From: Vairimorpha ceranae
Lineage: Eukaryota; Microsporidia; Nosematidae
DNA: 58,341 nt
Assembly: GCF_000988165.1 (NCBI RefSeq)
Contig: NW_020169316.1
Span: 1 to 58,341 of the forward strand
Direction of reading: 5' to 3'
The position numbers were made by a program, and so were the translations under genes. The notes below the pieces were generated by a model. It made no database searches, was not told the DNA's origin, and worked only from the letters and a program-made list of their open reading frames with translations. The first letter of the stretch is position 1, and every line of letters begins with the position of its first letter. This document shows, piece after piece, positions 27,026 to 35,716 of this stretch.

Positions 27026-27463
27026 TTATTGTTCATCAGAAGATAACCATTCAAAATCCTTATTATTTAAAACTTCCTCATCTCCAAACTGTTTCTTTAA
27101 TATTTGTACATTCTTATTTCTTAATTTCCCTGCTATTAATTTACAACACACTTCTAAACAATAATAATATTCTAAATAAGAACAGGCATTAGATAAATCT
27201 ATTAACTTATTACAATCGTAAGATCTAAAAAAATCTAAATCAGATTGTTTAAATTTAAGATCATAAGCACTGTATTCGGTGGATAAAGTGCATGTATCTA
27301 TTTTCATAAATTTATAAATAATATCTAATCCGTCATGATTTATAAGTAAAGGAACTGGTTCAAGTAATATTGTGTGATTACAAATGGATTCTAACAATTT
27401 AGACTTAGAGAGATATTTATTATCAAATGTAAAAATAATATCATCAAATGTTTTAACAAGCAT
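27026..27463 (-). CDS. SKP1: SKP1-like ubiquitin ligase adaptor
   Basis: Adaptor between cullin and F-box proteins in SCF ubiquitin ligases, 145 residues. The BTB-like N-terminal half is followed by the Skp1 dimerisation/F-box-binding part: LDFFRSYDCNKLIDLSNACSYLEYYYCLEVCCKLIAGKLRNKN, then a C-terminal segment ending in KDFEWLSSDEQ, which resembles the family's ENQWCEEK ending. CCC lies three bases before the ATG (AACCCTTAAATG on the sense strand). A possible 33-residue frame follows directly. Elongin C is the main alternative, but the extended C-terminal helices favour SKP1. Confidence 0.85.
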   Translation of the reverse strand: MLVKTFDDIIFTFDNKYLSKSKLLESICNHTILLEPVPLLINHDGLDIIYKFMKIDTCTLSTEYSAYDLKFKQSDLDFFRSYDCNKLIDLSNACSYLEYYYCLEVCCKLIAGKLRNKNVQILKKQFGDEEVLNNKDFEWLSSDEQ

Positions 27464-27668
27464 TTAAGGGTTATGAATGTAAACTTTATGAAATAAAATT
27501 TTAAAAATTTCATTACGTACAAGCTTAAGAGAAGCAAAAAAATAATAATTACTGTATTTAAATAAAACATTAAACTTTTAATTTCTTTATTAACTGTGTA
27601 TGTATACCATTAAACTCTTTCTAGTTAACTGTAGAATATTTTACTTTTAAATATTTTTTATCCCTAAA

Positions 27669-29318
27669 ATGCCGACAATTTCAGTTAAAAAACGAGAAAT
27701 CGAAAAACTTCTTGGTAAATCGTATGACTCGGAAACATTTTCTGATATTTTATTTAATTACGGATTAGAAATTGATGAATGTATCGAAGAAAGTGATGAT
27801 ATTACTTATAAAATAGAAATACCTGCTAATCGTTATGATTTATTATGTGCCGAGGGTTTAAATTACGCACTACAGTCTTATTTATTTGAAAAGGTATTCG
27901 AGGATATTAATTTACAATCCAGTGAATACACCATTTTTAAACAACATTTTGGTAATCGGTCTTGTGTGGCGGCTGCTATAATAAAAAATTATAAATTTGA
28001 TAAATATTCTTATGACAGTTTTATATCTTACCAGGAAAAGTTATGTGGCAATCTTGGTAGAAATAGATCATTAGTGTCTATGGGGACACACGATCTAGAT
28101 ACAATTTCATGGCCAGTGACTTACAAATCAATAAAAAAAACGGAATTAAAATTCGCACCGTTAAATTGCACCAAAGAAATAAACGACTTGGAAATGCATT
28201 TTAAAGACGATAAAAATATCGGGAAATATTTACAATACGTTGATAATGATAACTATATAGTATTTATGGATGCTAAAGGTCATATATTAAGTGTACCTCC
28301 GGTTATAAATAGTAATAGAACTAAAATATCTGTTAATACTACAAATATTCTGGTAGAAGTTACAGGTACAAATACTTATAAAGTTAATACATGTTTAAAA
28401 ATGATATTAAGTGCATTTAGGACCGATAACATGTGTCAGGTCAATATAATTAGTGATAAGCAAGAAATACTTGAAATTAAAGATAAATCGTATTTATTGT
28501 CGATAGATGAAGTTTATAAAGAGCTAAATATTAATATATCTGTGATAGATTTATCAGATTTATTAATTAAAATGATGTATAAAACTAATATTATTGACGA
28601 TAAACACCTAAATGTTACTGTACCATCTGTAAGACAGGATGTACTTCATAAAGCAGATCTTATAGAAGATATTGCTATATGTTACGGATTTAATAACATT
28701 AATATGGTTATGCCCGATATTAATACTATTGGCAGTGAAAATAGAATAAATAAGTTTAGTGATAAATTAAGATTGGAAATGTGTATGTTGGGATTTACAG
28801 AAGTTTATACTATGGTGCTAGTATCTAAAAGTGATAATATATTCGGAGATAATAGTGCGGTTGTATCTAATTATAAATCACTGGAATGTGAAGCGGTGCG
28901 AAGTTCTCTTTATCCAGGGCTAATGAAGGCTGTATCTAGTAATTTACACTGTAAAATACCTATAAAGATCTTTGAAGTAGGGGATGTGGTGTTTTTAGAT
29001 AGTGAAAGTGACGTGGGTGCTAGAAATAGAAGATATTTATCTTGTTTATACGTTGGTAATAAAAGTCATTTAGAGGATGTACAAGGACCTATGACTGTGA
29101 TTTTAGAAAAATGTGGTATCAAAGACTATAAGTTTGAGAGGATGGATGATGAAAAAAAATATTTGAAAAATCAGAGTGCTGTTTTAAAAATAAACGATAA
29201 AATTTTTGGAAGTATTGGTGTCTGTAACGGAGATGTTTTGAACAAGTATAAGATACCTTATTCAGGATCTATGTTTGAATTGGATATAGAAAGTATTTTT
29301 GATACATTTTTTAATTAA
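27669..29318 (+). CDS. FRS1: phenylalanyl-tRNA synthetase beta subunit
   Basis: Beta chain of the cytosolic alpha2-beta2 enzyme that charges tRNA-Phe, 549 residues (yeast 595). Recognisable blocks: N-terminal MPTISVKKREIEKLLGKSYD, the B3/B4-type segment EIPANRYDLLCAEGL, RSLVSMGTHDLDTI, the B5 domain with VTVPSVRQDVLHKADLIEDIAICYGFNNI, and a C-terminal catalytic-like domain with FEVGDVVF. It recognises and positions the tRNA and edits misacylation. CCC lies four bases before the ATG (27662-27664). The alpha subunit is not in this window. Confidence 0.93.
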   Translation: MPTISVKKREIEKLLGKSYDSETFSDILFNYGLEIDECIEESDDITYKIEIPANRYDLLCAEGLNYALQSYLFEKVFEDINLQSSEYTIFKQHFGNRSCVAAAIIKNYKFDKYSYDSFISYQEKLCGNLGRNRSLVSMGTHDLDTISWPVTYKSIKKTELKFAPLNCTKEINDLEMHFKDDKNIGKYLQYVDNDNYIVFMDAKGHILSVPPVINSNRTKISVNTTNILVEVTGTNTYKVNTCLKMILSAFRTDNMCQVNIISDKQEILEIKDKSYLLSIDEVYKELNINISVIDLSDLLIKMMYKTNIIDDKHLNVTVPSVRQDVLHKADLIEDIAICYGFNNINMVMPDINTIGSENRINKFSDKLRLEMCMLGFTEVYTMVLVSKSDNIFGDNSAVVSNYKSLECEAVRSSLYPGLMKAVSSNLHCKIPIKIFEVGDVVFLDSESDVGARNRRYLSCLYVGNKSHLEDVQGPMTVILEKCGIKDYKFERMDDEKKYLKNQSAVLKINDKIFGSIGVCNGDVLNKYKIPYSGSMFELDIESIFDTFFN

Positions 29319-30000
29319 AAGTTATATTGATATTTATATAGATATTATTTTGAATTAAAAATTTACTTTAGTATAAAAATTGTTTATTGAATTGGGAAAT
29401 TTTTTAATTTGATATTAAATAGGTTTATTAACCTATAAAATTTTTAAAATAAAAATTGATTTATTAACTTAAAAATGTTTAAAATAAAAATTGGTTTATT
29501 AACTTTAAAAATTGTTTTATTATATAAAAAAGTTATATCGATTTGATATAAAACTGCTTTTTAAAATAAAAAATAATATTAGTTTAATATAAAAATTTTT
29601 TTATTGGATTTAAAAGTTATATCGATTTGATATAAAGTTGTTATATTTAATAAAAAATTATATCGATTTTATACAAAATTTTTTAATAAATTTAAAAGCG
29701 ATATTAGTTTGATATAAAATTATTTTATTGAACTAGAAAGTAATATTTATATTAAACTTAAGGTTATATTAATATTGATATAAAAATTGTTTTGAACAAA
29801 AGAATCACATCTATTGAAAAAATTGTTTTATTGAACAAAAAGTCAAATCAATTTAATATAATTTTTTTTATTAGATAAAAAGTTATATCGATTTGATAAA
29901 TAAATCAAAAAAGTATATTAATTTGATATAAAGTGTTTTATTGAATTAAAAAATGATAATTCTACATTAAATTTTATACTGCCATAAAGCATTATAGTAC
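29319..30000. repeat. degenerate AT-rich tandem repeat with palindromic core
   Basis: From about 29400 to 29965 the sequence repeats, with much decay, a unit of roughly 45-50 bases: a part like ATTGTTTTATTGAACTAAAA followed by GTTATATCGATTTGATATAA. The second part recurs with few changes near 29531, 29617, 29650, 29881 and 29908 and has inverted arms TTATAT … ATATAA. About a dozen copies can be traced. No coding frame. It lies between two essential, convergent genes (PheRS beta and RPB1). Confidence 0.65.
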
Positions 30001-30453
30001 ATTTAAAATTCCACTAACTTATATATGTACTTGTGCCTTGTAATGGAAAGAACAAGATATTCTAAATATGCACATTCACAACACCTATTCAATAAAAAGA
30101 ATGTAAATTTCTATAAAGTGATACAACTTTTATTTATTCGAAAAATAAACCTTATAATAAATATATATGTAGCATATTTATATAAAAAATTCTTTTTTTC
30201 ATATTTGCTAAGATATTGTAAATGAAAATAATTCATAGTTATTTTAGTGGGACGTTTCATTTTTTAAATTTTTAAATATTTCTTTGATTGCTTATTATTA
30301 CTTCAAAAACAAATTTGAACAAAAAAAAAGCTTTCAATTTTAGTAAAAAAAAATTTTTTAATATTAGACCAATTCTTGCAGAAAATACCAACCCGGTACG
30401 TAAAAAGGCTAAGAGCGACAATAAAATTTTTTGTCAAAAAAAGTTAAAAACAT
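30001..30453. other. intergenic 3' of RPB1
   Basis: No convincing gene. A short GC-richer patch at about 30385-30425 (ACCAACCCGGTACGTAAAAA, GCTAAGAGCGACAA) lies just outside the RPB1 stop. The open frames crossing this area on the plus strand run on into the antisense of the RPB1 repeat and are artefacts of that repeat. Confidence 0.45.
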
Positions 30454-33400
30454 TTAATTTTCATGTCGACGTTTTCTTTCATTTTTTTTATCCTTATCTT
30501 TTTTATATCCTGTTGGACTGTAAGACGGAGACGTTGGACTGTAAGACGGCGATGTTGGACTGTAAGACGGAGAAGTTGGACTGTAAGACGGAGAAGTTGG
30601 ACTGTAAGACGGAGAAGTTGGACTGTAAGACGGAGAAGTTGGACTGTAAGATGGCGATGTTGGACTATAAGACGGCGATGTTGGACTATAAGACGGCGAT
30701 GTTGGACTATAAGACGGCGATGTTGGACTATAAGACGGCGATGTTGGACTGTAAGAAGGGGATGTCGGACTGTAAGAAGGCGAGGTTGGACTGTAAGATG
30801 GAGATGTTGGACTGTAAGAAGGGGACGTTGGACTGTAAGAAGGGGATGTTGGACTGTAAGAAGGGGACGTTGGACTGTAAGATGGCGATGTCGGACTGTA
30901 AGATGGAGATGCAGAACCGTAAGATGGACTACCTACAGAAAATAAAGATAATTTAGGCGAATATTTACTTTCCTCCGCTAAATATGCTGGACTCCAATTT
31001 CCACTACTAATACTTTGACTTTCAGATACAGGACTATAAATAAATGGTGTATCAACATCTTCATAATTGTAATCAGGTTTAGACAAAGGAATGGCAAATT
31101 CTAATTTACTAACATCAAGTAAAATATCACCTATACCTGTGCCCAGGGGGGCTAGTTGTCCCATCATTATATTTTCAGTAATTCCTTTAGTAACATTATT
31201 TTCTGCTGCATAAGCAGCATCAAGTAAAATATCTACTGTTTCTTCAAATGAAGCTCTTTTTAATGCTCCAAATCCCACTTTATTAACACCATGTCTTGTA
31301 ATTCCTGTTAAATATCCTTTCATAGTCATAACATCTGCCAATAAACTTATGTGTCTGTGATTAACATAACTTCCATTTCCATCGATAACTAATGTTAATT
31401 CTTGTAAGATTGTCTCACGTGCTGCTTCTATTCCTAAAACTTCTACTATTTCATTTATATCATTAGATGTTACTAAATGACCACAAATATCAGGATGTGA
31501 CATTATTTCTCGAAGACACACACCATCGGTTTGTAAAAACCAATTTTTTTGTTCTTTATCTTCAGTTATATAAACTTTTTTTATTTTATTGTATCCAGTA
31601 ATTTTTAAATTAATTACTTTATTATAATACACATTATAAATGTCAATATTGTTATCTTCTGGTGTAATACATCTAAATCTAATAATAAGCTTTCTAGCAT
31701 TTTCATCGGATGAAATAATATGAAATTTTTTAGGAAAAGCTTTATGTACACACGCAATCAAATCATCCATTTTTAATCCTCTACTTACTAATTTAGAACG
31801 ATCTACGATTATTCTAATAATATATTTAGGCATTTGTAAAAAATCTAGATTTTCATCTGGAAAATCAAAATAACTTTTTACAAAATCCTTATCTTCTTCT
31901 ATAAGTGTATCTTCTACCACAGGATCATAAAAAATTTCACTAAATTCGCATATACTTTTTATGTCTGAATATTCAATATCTCCTTGTATTTTCTTTGCCA
32001 TTTCCAATGTTTTATTATATGGCTCTTGTAAATAAATCTTCATGCAAGGTGTCTTTATATTCTTAGCTACATTAATAATTTCTTTAAGTCTTGGAACACC
32101 CATTGTAATATTTGCAGATACACCAGCCAAATGGAATGTATTAAGAGTCATTTGAGTAGCAGGTTCCCCTACTGATTGTGCTGCAAGAGTTCCTACCATT
32201 TCACTTGGTGCAATGATAGATTTATTAACTTTACGTTTTATTTCATCAATAATCCATTTAAAGGCTTCTAATGATAATTTATATTCATTAAGTATCCTTT
32301 TTACAGACAAGTTAATTTTTACTAACAATTTTAGTAATAAATTTCTGTTAAATAAACTTTCTGAAAGTTTTTGTAATGAACTTAAAATGTAATACGGAGA
32401 TATATCCCCTTTTTCACAATTAAATTTAAAAATGGCAGTATCTATTATTCTTTTAAAATTACAAGGACTTGCTATATTTTGATTTTCATATTTTAAAGCA
32501 TTTTTATAAAGCCAATCATATTCGTCATATAAAACTTTCTGTAATTCTAAATCTGTTACAAGAAGTTTATAAATTTGTTCTGTTACATTTTCTTTTTTTA
32601 TGGCATAATTTTCATCCGCAAACATGTCAACAAAATGAAGATCTTTAAAATTCGTAAGTTTAATTTTTTGCATTTCAAGATAAGTAGCATCAAAACCATC
32701 TTCTCCATATTCATATTGATAAATAAAACCATTTGCTCCTCTTACTGATCTATCAAGACCAACAGTTGCATCTTCCATAGCTTTAACAAGTCTTCTTTGA
32801 ATATAACCTGTTTCTGCAGTTTTTATAGCTGTGTCAATTAACCCTTCTCTACCACCCATTGCATGAAAATAAAATTCTTCTGGTGCTAATCCTTTAACAT
32901 AACTATTTTCTACAAATCCTCTACTTTTACCAGAATAATCTCCTTTAGAAAAGTGTGGCAATGATCTGTAATTAAATCCAAATGGTATTCTTTTACCTTC
33001 TACATTTTGCTGACCTAGACATGCAGTGACTTGTGAAATATTAATAAAAGATCCTTTAGATCCTGCAAGTACCATAGTCCTCATATTATTACAGAAATTT
33101 AATGATTTAGAAGCAGAAGTTCCAGAAATATCTCTGGGTTTATTTAAAATGTAATTTACTTGACTTTCAAAACTTTCTTTCATAGACATACCAGGAAGTC
33201 TTTCTAATTTATTTCTCTGTGCTCTTTCAATAAGTTTTTCTACTTGATATTTAGCATTTTCTATAGAACTTTGTACTTGTACCATAGTTTCCTTATTAGC
33301 TATTGCATCTCCTATTCCAATACTAAATGCATTAATAAATGTTATAAATTTATTCATAATTTTTTGTGTATCATCAAAAAAAGAAGTAATTCTTTTGTGA

Positions 33401-35271
33401 CTAAAATCATTAGCAATAATATGAATTAATCCTCCTTGTGTAGTACCAACTGACTTTTTGTCTATAATACCACTTAAAAGTTCTCCATTACGAATAATTA
33501 CTACTGTATCTTTTAAATTTTCAAGATCATTTTCATCGTGTTCATTAGACACAGCTGAATATACAATATTCGGTAAAATATAACTAAAGATTTGCTTTCC
33601 TGTCCATAATTTCTTAGGATAAGAAATTGTTGGATAATTTAATAAATCCATAATAGAAGTTTTATGCATATCTTCATTATTAAAATTTTCATATTTGCTT
33701 AAGTTTATGGAATAAAGTAATTGCATTGTTTCTCTTTTATCAAAAAAAGTATCTCTAAGTGTAAAAAGCCTTAGACTGGTTAAAGAATCCTGTACAATAC
33801 CCATTACAGGTCTGTTTGATTGAGGACTTAGAACTTGTTTACTAACCAAACACAATTCTTCTAATTCTGCTTTAGTATTGTAACTCTGTGGCATATGAAG
33901 ATTCATTTCGTCTCCATCGAAATCCGCATTATACGGTGACGTACAACTTAAATTTAATCTAAAAGTTTTACCTTCCATAACTCGAACGAAATGTCCCATC
34001 ATTGACATTTTATGTAATGAAGGTTGTCTATTAAAAAGTACTACATCCCCATTTTGCATGTGTCTCTCAACAATGTACCCTTCTTCTAATTTTATATCCC
34101 CCCTGTTAAAATTTAGATCTATTCGCTGACCATCTGATCGTATTACGTAATTCGCACCAGGATATTCATTTGGTCCATTGGATACCAACCGAGTTAATCT
34201 TTCAATATTGTAAGGTGTAATAGTCTCTGGAAAAGTGTGTATTTTTGCAATTTCTAATGGCACACCAACTTCTTCTAAAGAAATATTTGCATCTGGTGTA
34301 ATTACAGATCTAGCACTAAAATCTACTCTTTTTCCCATTAAATTTCCTCTAACACGACCTTCTTTACCTTTTAATCTAGCACTAATGGATTTTATTGGTC
34401 TTCCACTTTTTTGTAAAGCTTGTGGTTGTCCACTTAAATCATTATCAATCATAGTAGCAATATGAAATTGTAATAACTGTTCATAATCTCTTATCACATG
34501 ACCTGGTGCTCCTTCTAATTCATATTTTTTTAAATACGTGTTAGCTTTAACTATATCAGCCAATTTATGTGTCAAATCATCTTCTGCTCTAAGCATCCCT
34601 TCCATAACAATAGATGGTCTAACTGATGGTGGAGGAACAAGAAGTACGGTTATAACAAGCCAATCCGGTTTACTATATTTTGTATCAAATCCTAAATATG
34701 TTGAATCTTCATCAGAAATTTTCTTTAAAATATTATGCACCCTTTCACCATTTAAAATAACTTTTCCATCACTGTCTTCTTCACCTTTCATAAAGGCAAC
34801 AAGTCCCATTCCTTCTTTTTTTATAACAGGCTGTTTATTTCCACATCCTGAAAAACCTGCCTCGGTTAATTCTCCCTCACAAACACTTTTCGTTTTACAG
34901 GAATTCCACACAAAATTTAAATCCTTTTTTGGGTGTTTTTTATCAATTTTTATTTTAGAACAATAATAACAAACACATTCTAAAATTTTTTTGATCTTAG
35001 ACATGTATCCAACATGAAACATAGGCTTTGTAAGTTCAATATGTCCAAAGTGTCCAGGACAAGAAAAATTATCTTTCTCGCATGATGAACATAAAAATGC
35101 ACGTTCAGTGGTACCCATTTTTAAATCTATTAAACCACCAGGTTTGGGGAACCCATTCTCCATGGTCTCTGGGTGTATTACCTGTACAACACTAGCCTTT
35201 CTAATTTCTTCTGGAGAAAATAACCCAAACTGGATTGATGTTATTCTTTTTTTTACAATTTCGTCAAACAT
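30454..35271 (-). CDS. RPB1: RNA polymerase II largest subunit
   Basis: Catalytic subunit of Pol II, 1605 residues (yeast 1733). The start MFDEIVKKRITSIQFGLFSP, the clamp zinc cysteines CSSCEKDNFSCPGHFGHIEL, the catalytic NADFDGDEMNLHMP with its three metal-binding aspartates, and the trigger-loop segment TQMTLNTFHLAGVSANITMGVPRL are all present. The C-terminal domain is built of 18 exact YSPTSPS heptads (30515-30913), flanked by one YGSASPS and one partial YSPTG, then a basic tail, KKDKDKKNERKRRHEN. CTD phosphorylation couples transcription to capping and 3'-end processing. CCC lies five bases before the ATG (ACCCATAAATG). All diagnostic elements are intact. Confidence 0.98.
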   Translation of the reverse strand: MFDEIVKKRITSIQFGLFSPEEIRKASVVQVIHPETMENGFPKPGGLIDLKMGTTERAFLCSSCEKDNFSCPGHFGHIELTKPMFHVGYMSKIKKILECVCYYCSKIKIDKKHPKKDLNFVWNSCKTKSVCEGELTEAGFSGCGNKQPVIKKEGMGLVAFMKGEEDSDGKVILNGERVHNILKKISDEDSTYLGFDTKYSKPDWLVITVLLVPPPSVRPSIVMEGMLRAEDDLTHKLADIVKANTYLKKYELEGAPGHVIRDYEQLLQFHIATMIDNDLSGQPQALQKSGRPIKSISARLKGKEGRVRGNLMGKRVDFSARSVITPDANISLEEVGVPLEIAKIHTFPETITPYNIERLTRLVSNGPNEYPGANYVIRSDGQRIDLNFNRGDIKLEEGYIVERHMQNGDVVLFNRQPSLHKMSMMGHFVRVMEGKTFRLNLSCTSPYNADFDGDEMNLHMPQSYNTKAELEELCLVSKQVLSPQSNRPVMGIVQDSLTSLRLFTLRDTFFDKRETMQLLYSINLSKYENFNNEDMHKTSIMDLLNYPTISYPKKLWTGKQIFSYILPNIVYSAVSNEHDENDLENLKDTVVIIRNGELLSGIIDKKSVGTTQGGLIHIIANDFSHKRITSFFDDTQKIMNKFITFINAFSIGIGDAIANKETMVQVQSSIENAKYQVEKLIERAQRNKLERLPGMSMKESFESQVNYILNKPRDISGTSASKSLNFCNNMRTMVLAGSKGSFINISQVTACLGQQNVEGKRIPFGFNYRSLPHFSKGDYSGKSRGFVENSYVKGLAPEEFYFHAMGGREGLIDTAIKTAETGYIQRRLVKAMEDATVGLDRSVRGANGFIYQYEYGEDGFDATYLEMQKIKLTNFKDLHFVDMFADENYAIKKENVTEQIYKLLVTDLELQKVLYDEYDWLYKNALKYENQNIASPCNFKRIIDTAIFKFNCEKGDISPYYILSSLQKLSESLFNRNLLLKLLVKINLSVKRILNEYKLSLEAFKWIIDEIKRKVNKSIIAPSEMVGTLAAQSVGEPATQMTLNTFHLAGVSANITMGVPRLKEIINVAKNIKTPCMKIYLQEPYNKTLEMAKKIQGDIEYSDIKSICEFSEIFYDPVVEDTLIEEDKDFVKSYFDFPDENLDFLQMPKYIIRIIVDRSKLVSRGLKMDDLIACVHKAFPKKFHIISSDENARKLIIRFRCITPEDNNIDIYNVYYNKVINLKITGYNKIKKVYITEDKEQKNWFLQTDGVCLREIMSHPDICGHLVTSNDINEIVEVLGIEAARETILQELTLVIDGNGSYVNHRHISLLADVMTMKGYLTGITRHGVNKVGFGALKRASFEETVDILLDAAYAAENNVTKGITENIMMGQLAPLGTGIGDILLDVSKLEFAIPLSKPDYNYEDVDTPFIYSPVSESQSISSGNWSPAYLAEESKYSPKLSLFSVGSPSYGSASPSYSPTSPSYSPTSPSYSPTSPSYSPTSPSYSPTSPSYSPTSPSYSPTSPSYSPTSPSYSPTSPSYSPTSPSYSPTSPSYSPTSPSYSPTSPSYSPTSPSYSPTSPSYSPTSPSYSPTSPSYSPTSPSYSPTGYKKDKDKKNERKRRHEN
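30515..30934 (-). repeat. 21-bp coding tandem repeat (RPB1 CTD)
   Basis: Twenty units of exactly 21 bases with no insertion or deletion. All middle units code for the same heptad, but the DNA falls into subtypes: four neighbouring units are nearly identical (about 30557-30640) and a second block of four shares a different tyrosine codon pattern (about 30662-30745). This pattern is expected from recent unequal exchange or slippage within the repeat. Confidence 0.85.
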
Positions 35272-35716
35272 TTATGGGTTATTTTTTTAGAAAAAAATAA
35301 ATAGTTTGAAACAAAATGTTTATAAAATTACTAAAAAGGATATTTATGTTTAAAGAGAACAGTTTTTATTTCCTTGCTGTATTATCATTAGATTTTATGT
35401 TTTTTAATAAATCTAACATTTCTATATTACACATTTGTTTCTATATTAGACATTTGTTTCTATATTACACATTTGTTTCTGTATTACACATTTGTTTCTA
35501 TATTACACATTTGTTTCTGTATTACACATTTGTATAATATTTAATTAACCTTAACAAGGTTTAAACAAGTAACTATTACTAAATTTTTCTTTTACAAAAA
35601 ATTAAACTATTTCTAAATTTGCCTTTTAAAAAAAAAATTAATCAATAGCTTTAAATGTAATCACACATTTAAAGCTATTTATAAGTAATTTATAAAATTA
35701 TTTAAAAGTAAATTTT
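35272..35716. other. intergenic between RPB1 and coatomer gamma
   Basis: About 445 bases holding the RPB1 promoter and the 3' end of coatomer gamma. The main feature is the 19-bp minisatellite listed separately (35421-35533). The remaining sequence is AT-rich, with an imperfect repeat of AAATTTNTCTTTTACAAAAAATTAA near 35580 and 35605. The reading frame through the minisatellite is not coding. Confidence 0.5.
35421..35533. repeat. 19-bp minisatellite, six copies
   Basis: Six direct head-to-tail copies of TCTATATTACACATTTGTT with only three single-base changes (A to G at the fourth base in copies 4 and 6, C to G in copy 2), the last copy ending one base short. It lies about 150 bases upstream of the RPB1 start. 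There are no spacers, so it is not a CRISPR array. Confidence 0.9.

Noticed and set aside
30288..30956. Plus-strand open frames of 160-222 codons through the RPB1 CTD
   Set aside because: They are antisense by-products of a perfect 21-bp repeat without stops; the products are meaningless heptads.
35421..35533. Repeats that might suggest a CRISPR array
   Set aside because: The copies are head-to-tail with no spacers, and the organism is eukaryotic.
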